Shown here: positions 50,926 to 54,764 of the stretch, in pieces | Position numbering within the stretch: the first letter of the stretch is position 1 | How the letters are laid out: every line of letters begins with the position of its first letter | Made by a program: the position numbers and the translations under genes | Notes under the pieces: generated by a model | The model's database searches: none | The model's input: the letters and a program-made list of their open reading frames with translations, nothing else | What the model was told of the DNA's origin: nothing | From: Paludibacteraceae bacterium | GTDB lineage: Bacteria > Bacteroidota > Bacteroidia > Bacteroidales > Paludibacteraceae | NCBI GenBank assembly: GCA_017471285.1 | Contig: JAFUUZ010000034.1 | Location: 1 to 54,764, forward strand | DNA length: 54,764 nt | Reading direction: 5' to 3'

Positions 50926-52785
50926 CTAGTTGTCTATTGTGGCAAAATAATTGCTACGGATGAGTTTGTCTGAAAGATTATAGGCCTCTTTTTCGGAAAT
51001 CGGGCGATTATGGCGGGCTACAGAATCCATAAGGTTCACTCCAAAACCTTTCCAATAATAATCTTCACAACCGATTAGATGAAGTATGGTTGGGAATATG
51101 TCCATTTGATAACAAGTATCCGCCACGTGTATGTTTTCTGATATTCGCGGGGAATAGATGATTAATGGGCAATAATTCTCACCCGAAGCAATGGACAAGT
51201 TTTGTTCTTTTGCATAGACAGTAAAATCGCTCAGCATGGCAGGCTTAAATATAGTATGATCGCCTGTTATTACTATCGTAGATTGAGATAATAAAGAATC
51301 TGCTAAAACATGCTCCATAAAGTCAGCAATGCAGGAGTCAGAATAATTCAAGCATTGCATGTAGCGGTTAAGAATAGCAGGAGCTTTTGTTTGTACTTTG
51401 TTATTTCTAACGCGATTAAAGGGAGAATGAGTTGAGACAGTTATCGCCATTAGACAGGTTGGCGTGTCCACGTTTCGGAGATAATTTAATGAAGTTGCTA
51501 AAACTTGGGCATCCTCCCACTCGCCAGACTGAGGTTCTACCTTTTGAGTATATGAATAGCGGACAGACATTGTATCTTGATTCCAAATCTTAGGCCATGG
51601 ATTCACCAAAATGGAGTTAGGGTAAAAATGTGCGAAATTAGGATATTTGTTATCACCGTAGTGCATACACGCCACCCCATTTTGTATTGGCAGTAAGCCC
51701 GAATTAACAATCATTTGACCGTCGCCTGAATTACCCCCTAATGTTTGGCATTTGATTTTATCGCAGTACAATACATGTTCTTGTTGTGTTAGTTTATTTA
51801 AGTAAGGAGCTATCTCTTGATTTTCTATTGCATGGTGTAAAGGCCAATCCTCCAAACTTTCAACTAAAATTACTATGAGATTGTTTTGAGGAGATGGATT
51901 TGCCATAGTAGGACTGATATATTGTTGGATGGATTTGATATCGTTTTCTGATAAAGAAATAATATCTCCAGTTACATTGTGCTTAAACATATGATATATA
52001 TTGACGGCAATAAAACCAGATAAAATGGATTGCTGTTTAATATATTGCTCCATAAAATTGGCGTGTATCGTGGAAATGCCATTTGTGGTCTCACTATATA
52101 TTTGGTAGAATGGAATATATGCATAAGGAGTACTATATCTCCGTACATACCCTCCATGTCCATTTACAAAAGAGATCCATTCCTCTTCCTCTTCCTCTAA
52201 TTGTGCAGCTTCTTCTTTAGACATCCCTGGCCAGAATTTAATGTTATGAATAAAATAATTATTCAAGTATGTTAATCCGAATAGAATAAACAATGAGAAA
52301 ATGAAGATTGTCCACTTTGGAGTCTCAATACTTATGGAGGACATATAAACAAATATTCCCCATATGACAGTTAGTGATAACATGATAATCATAGAGCCAT
52401 CAAAATATGCAGTTATAGAAGACCACGCGCCATCCATATTTCCAACTAACAGCATATCATTAACAGATAAGAAAGCATCGTATGTTTTAAAATATATCAG
52501 GTTAGCAATGCACCAAATATCTACAAGCAGAGACACGACTATCGTCCACCAGTAGCGCTTTGTGACAAAAACGAAAGATGCAATAAATAATGGCATAAGC
52601 AATTTTGCCATATAAAATTTGTAAAACGAGAGTGGATTTCGCCATGCAGAACTTACTAATATGGAATGGAAAGCATCCCAATGGAACAAGATACACTTAA
52701 CAAATAGGACAAATGCAAATAAGAAGAATACGCACCATTGTGCGCGGTTGCCTTTTGACAGAAAAGATTTGATTTTTTGAAACAT
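50926..52785 (-). CDS. LTA-synthase-like membrane phosphotransferase (sulfatase fold)
   Basis: About 619 residues: five N-terminal membrane helices (to about residue 190) and an extracytoplasmic alkaline-phosphatase-fold domain. Recognisable parts are LIVILVESLEDWPL (metal-binding Glu), the nucleophile region QTLGGNSGDGQMIVNSG, ITGDHTIF (Asp/His) and PLIIYSPRI. Relatives move phosphoglycerol or phosphoethanolamine onto glycans or lipids. Unusual: a run EEAAQLEEEEEEW between helices and domain. ATG 52785 gives the family N-terminus; ATG 52830, in frame, directly follows the leader RNA. The gene is AT-rich against its neighbours. Confidence 0.82.
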   Translation of the reverse strand: MFQKIKSFLSKGNRAQWCVFFLFAFVLFVKCILFHWDAFHSILVSSAWRNPLSFYKFYMAKLLMPLFIASFVFVTKRYWWTIVVSLLVDIWCIANLIYFKTYDAFLSVNDMLLVGNMDGAWSSITAYFDGSMIIMLSLTVIWGIFVYMSSISIETPKWTIFIFSLFILFGLTYLNNYFIHNIKFWPGMSKEEAAQLEEEEEEWISFVNGHGGYVRRYSTPYAYIPFYQIYSETTNGISTIHANFMEQYIKQQSILSGFIAVNIYHMFKHNVTGDIISLSENDIKSIQQYISPTMANPSPQNNLIVILVESLEDWPLHHAIENQEIAPYLNKLTQQEHVLYCDKIKCQTLGGNSGDGQMIVNSGLLPIQNGVACMHYGDNKYPNFAHFYPNSILVNPWPKIWNQDTMSVRYSYTQKVEPQSGEWEDAQVLATSLNYLRNVDTPTCLMAITVSTHSPFNRVRNNKVQTKAPAILNRYMQCLNYSDSCIADFMEHVLADSLLSQSTIVITGDHTIFKPAMLSDFTVYAKEQNLSIASGENYCPLIIYSPRISENIHVADTCYQMDIFPTILHLIGCEDYYWKGFGVNLMDSVARHNRPISEKEAYNLSDKLIRSNYFATIDN

Positions 52786-52819
52786 GATTGATAGTAAAAT
52801 TTGTGCATAACTATCAATC
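52786..52819 (-). promoter_or_regulatory. Inverted repeat between two candidate start codons
   Basis: GATTGATAGT (52819-52810 on the minus strand) and ACTATCAATC (52795-52786) are a perfect 10-base inverted repeat with a 14-base loop, immediately before ATG 52785 and after ATG 52830. Confidence 0.5.
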
Positions 52820-52830
52820 CGCAAACACAT

Positions 52831-53077
52831 AAAAAGCATGAACTTCTTATGCGTTTACCAAGGCAGCGTAGGAATAGAAGCCTATATCATCAATAAGAAG
52901 TCCATGCTAAAAGTGCATGACATTACCTTATACGATGATATGAGCATCCCTATTCCGGAACACTCTAATTATTTCTTCGTTTTATATCCGTAAAAGTTTC
53001 CTACGCTTTCGGTAAACGCGAAATAATAGTAATGCTGTTAATAATATGTCCTTGCTGTTTTACGTCGGCAAGCGACG
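52831..53077 (-). ncRNA. Leader RNA with pseudoknot-capable helices, copy 2
   Basis: Minus-strand order as in copy 1: hairpin CGTCGCTTGCCGACG (53077-53063), GTAAAACAGCAAGG, ACATATT, GCATTACTATTATTTC, strand A (53019-52998), b'' (52919-52915), b (52907-52893), A' (52874-52851), b' (52850-52836), UUUUU, AUG 52830. b pairs with b' over 15 bases (one G-U); A pairs with A' with one G-U. Where copy 1 has GUGUG/CACAC, this copy has GCAUG/CAUGC. Confidence 0.7.
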
Positions 53078-53086
53078 GATGAGGTA

Positions 53087-53138
53087 TTCAAACCTTTGCG
53101 GCTGCAAAGGTACAAAGAATTTTTGGAATATGCAAGGA
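53087..53138 (-). promoter_or_regulatory. Promoter of cassette 2, twin of 38,461
   Basis: CTTG (53136-53133), 20 bases, TACCTTTG (53112-53105), then CAGCCGCAAAGGTTTGAA. Transcription from here includes the whole leader RNA. Confidence 0.85.
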
Positions 53139-53536
53139 AAAGAAGTATTTTTAGACAAAAGGGCACAAAAAAAGCGTCCGTATAACTTTTTTACTCGAGA
53201 AAACTTCCAGAGAATAGGATTTGAGGCCTGCTTTTTCCTTTGTAATCCGGCCACCTCATCGCTACCGTGGGCAGGAATGTAAACTGCCCCAGTCGGGTCA
53301 CGGCGTAGAGTACCGGCACGCCATCAGTGAAGCATTTGCACTCGTTTCGTTGTTAATTTGTTGAGTTTTCCGGTTCCTATTTTGTTATACGAACGCTCGC
53401 TCGCGTTCGGCAACAAGTGTGCTATGGTTTATACCGCTCCGCTAAATAAACGGGCAACTTGTGCCTCCGCTCTTCGGTCTGCAAAACTGCGTTTTACATC
53501 CCGATGGGAGTAGTGGGGTTATTCGTAATTCGTTTT
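53139..53536. other. Intergenic stretch with GC-rich structured segment
   Basis: About 400 bases without a gene. On the minus strand from the FadL-type stop: the 38-base dispersed repeat (53507-53470), a CGAACGC/GCGTTCG hairpin (about 53406-53387), an AT-rich run, then a GC-rich segment (about 53345-53225) with hairpins GGCGT/ACGCC and CCGTG...GGGCAG/CTGCC...CACGG, and finally AAAAAG/CTTTTTTT near 53,165. The GC-rich part may be a small RNA; I do not recognise tmRNA, SRP RNA or 6S RNA features in it. Confidence 0.5.
53470..53507 (-). repeat. 38-base dispersed repeat, second copy
   Basis: Identical over 38 bases to 39,563-39,600, beginning ATCGGGATGTAAAACGCAG on the minus strand and ending GACCGAAGAGCG. 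Both copies lie 30-45 bases past the stop codon of a minus-strand gene. Confidence 0.85.
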
Positions 53537-54764
53537 TTAGTTTTGATGCCAGCCGATAGAAAAGACTATTCGGTGGGTATCGGTTCTTAAATCATTATAC
53601 ATTGCTGCATTTTCATGCGCAAAGAGACGCGGTTTTTGCCAGTTGAACTGATAAGCCAGTTGACAAATCATATGCTTACCTCTATAGCCGACCGCCAGCG
53701 AAGCATATTGCGACAGCGCGGGTAACTGATAGTAAGTGTCCTGACGATCGAAAGACGGATCCATCGGTACTTTTCTATCTTCCTTGCTGAAACTGCTCTC
53801 GCAAGCATATCCGGCATTGATATACATTCCCATAACCGGAATAACCTCCACTCCTGCACGGAGCGAATGAATGCTCTCCCGCTCTCTGGCGTACGAATAG
53901 TTATATTGCAGCGCCATAAGCGCGTATGCTCCTACCTGGAATGCCACCGAAGTAGAAAGGCGGAGGGGTTGATGGAAATGACTGTCCGGTCCGCCCTGAT
54001 CCGGTGCATAAGAATAGCGCAACGAGTCCGTCTGCGCAGCAAAAGTGCCGGAAGAGGACATCCTGACAGATCCTACAGAAGGTGTCTGCAGTCCGACCCC
54101 CAGACGGAGCCAGCGCAGAGGACGGTATATCACACCTGCCGTAAAATTGCACCCTGCCCCGGAATAGACGAGAGAAGATTTGTTCTCATTATAATAGTTC
54201 TTTCCTTCCGCATTCTTTTCGTTGAAATCCTCGGTATAGATCGCTCTGGAAGACCAAAGGTAGGACTGCACCTGCAATCCAAATCCCACATACACCTGAT
54301 CAATACAATTGAATGCCCAATGGAAGGAATACTGGTCCACATAGCCTGTTTCAGTAAGACTCAAATGGTTTCCCGCATTCGTTGCATTCGTACCAAACGG
54401 TATTCCCATCGAGACTCCTCTGTCTGCAAGCAGACTACCCAAAGAGGGGCTGTTGTACGCACTCGCCTCGTAATTACGATTGAAGGAATGAAGGCGGTTG
54501 TAGGAAAACATGACATTATGGAACTGGATGCCTTTTCCAATAATATTAGGCGTAGGCAGACTGATTACGCCCGACACCTGCGGCATGAAGAAGTACGTCC
54601 TTGCACCATAATTGCCTGTTCCCGTCTGGCGCATTCTATCAATCGCGACACTTGACGTAACCAAGATCTCCGCACGGCGGTACAACCCCAGTCCGGCAGG
54701 GTTATCCTGGACGGAAGAAGGGTCTCCTCCGATAGCAGACATCGCGCCTCCCATACCCACATAA
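53537..54764 (-). CDS. FadL/OmpP1-type outer-membrane protein, 5' end missing
   Basis: Beta-barrel transporter for hydrophobic molecules of the OMPP1/FadL/TodX family. The visible part begins YVGMGGAMSAIGGDPSSVQDN, which matches the mature N-terminal region of the family (Asn-Pro-Ala-Gly turn in NPAGLG), and the frame is open to the window end, so the signal peptide lies outside. About 408 residues remain, with alternating beta strands and a final strand HRIVFSIGWHQN. The substrate is unknown. No terminator hairpin follows; the dispersed repeat does. Confidence 0.85.
   Translation of the reverse strand, partial: YVGMGGAMSAIGGDPSSVQDNPAGLGLYRRAEILVTSSVAIDRMRQTGTGNYGARTYFFMPQVSGVISLPTPNIIGKGIQFHNVMFSYNRLHSFNRNYEASAYNSPSLGSLLADRGVSMGIPFGTNATNAGNHLSLTETGYVDQYSFHWAFNCIDQVYVGFGLQVQSYLWSSRAIYTEDFNEKNAEGKNYYNENKSSLVYSGAGCNFTAGVIYRPLRWLRLGVGLQTPSVGSVRMSSSGTFAAQTDSLRYSYAPDQGGPDSHFHQPLRLSTSVAFQVGAYALMALQYNYSYARERESIHSLRAGVEVIPVMGMYINAGYACESSFSKEDRKVPMDPSFDRQDTYYQLPALSQYASLAVGYRGKHMICQLAYQFNWQKPRLFAHENAAMYNDLRTDTHRIVFSIGWHQN

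Noticed and set aside
53165..53350. tmRNA, SRP RNA or 6S RNA
   Set aside because: No tRNA-like ends or tag frame, no GGAAGG-type SRP tetraloop region and no clear 6S central bubble could be found. Left as an unnamed structured segment.

Overview
The window is a chromosomal segment of an anaerobic member of the order Bacteroidales (phylum Bacteroidota). I cannot place it below order. The evidence is the promoter style (TTTG or CTTG, 20 bases, then TAnnTTTG), seen at eleven positions, the near absence of Shine-Dalgarno sites, and the gene content: a SusA-like amylase, a BtuB/BtuG-type B12 locus, a sodium-pumping methylmalonyl-CoA decarboxylase operon, an orphan GldF, DUF1846 and DUF4465. There is no IS element, prophage or CRISPR array.

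Layout. 1-1,017: the end of an unrecognised gene, then a non-coding RNA operon (structured leader, tRNA-Gly(CCC), rnpB) with no gap between tRNA and rnpB. 1,088-4,513 (+): YihY-like membrane protein, periplasmic amylase, CWC protein. 4,542-10,415 (-): cobalamin uptake operon (BtuF-like, DUF4465, BtuG-like, BtuB) under a cobalamin riboswitch. 10,404-13,257: DUF1846 protein and an RluA-type pseudouridine synthase, divergent from overlapping promoters. 13,254-21,578 (-): exopolysaccharide operon (gmd, fcl, deacetylase, WlbA-like oxidoreductase, two Wza-like exporters, a Wzc-like tyrosine kinase). 21,745-29,349 (+): pheT, prfC, nucleoside permease, GldF-like permease, phosphodiesterase, ispE. 29,224-34,531 (-): histidine kinase and the succinate-to-propionate genes. 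34,532-38,510: surface-modification cassette 1 (MBOAT acyltransferase, SGNH partner, zeta-like kinase). 38,514-42,223 (-): GNAT, HAD phosphatase, membrane protein, recR and a short RelA/SpoT enzyme. 42,396-43,748 (+): a Bacteroidales protein and rsmD. 43,825-50,488 (-): manA, galE, nucleotidyltransferase, YitT protein, lysC, ribH, TPR protein. 50,540-53,138: cassette 2 (LTA-synthase-like phosphotransferase). 53,537-54,764: end of a FadL-type porin gene.

The main observation is that the two surface-modification cassettes, about 15 kb apart and carrying unrelated genes, share the same non-coding parts. Each is preceded by a leader RNA of about 245 bases. Two long helices in it can pair in pseudoknot order, with compensating changes between the copies and G-U pairs valid only in the sense RNA. 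The pairing ends exactly five U residues before an AUG. Upstream is a nearly identical 52-base promoter, which in cassette 1 lies in front of the inserted zeta-like pair. Downstream is a shared block of five 11-base G-rich repeats, a hairpin and a divergent promoter pair. I read this as a modular, duplicated regulatory frame for surface-modification genes. It is unnamed as far as I can tell, but I could not search Rfam or other genomes.

A second theme is short repetitive DNA. Many intergenic gaps are filled by tandem 7-11-base units, and similar repeat sequence occurs in frame inside at least four coding regions (BtuF-like, GNAT, MBOAT, lysC), resembling the Rickettsia palindromic elements in behaviour. 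Functionally the segment joins B12 import and B12-linked propionate formation, starch use, and the sugar-nucleotide supply (manA, gmd, fcl, galE) for surface polysaccharide.
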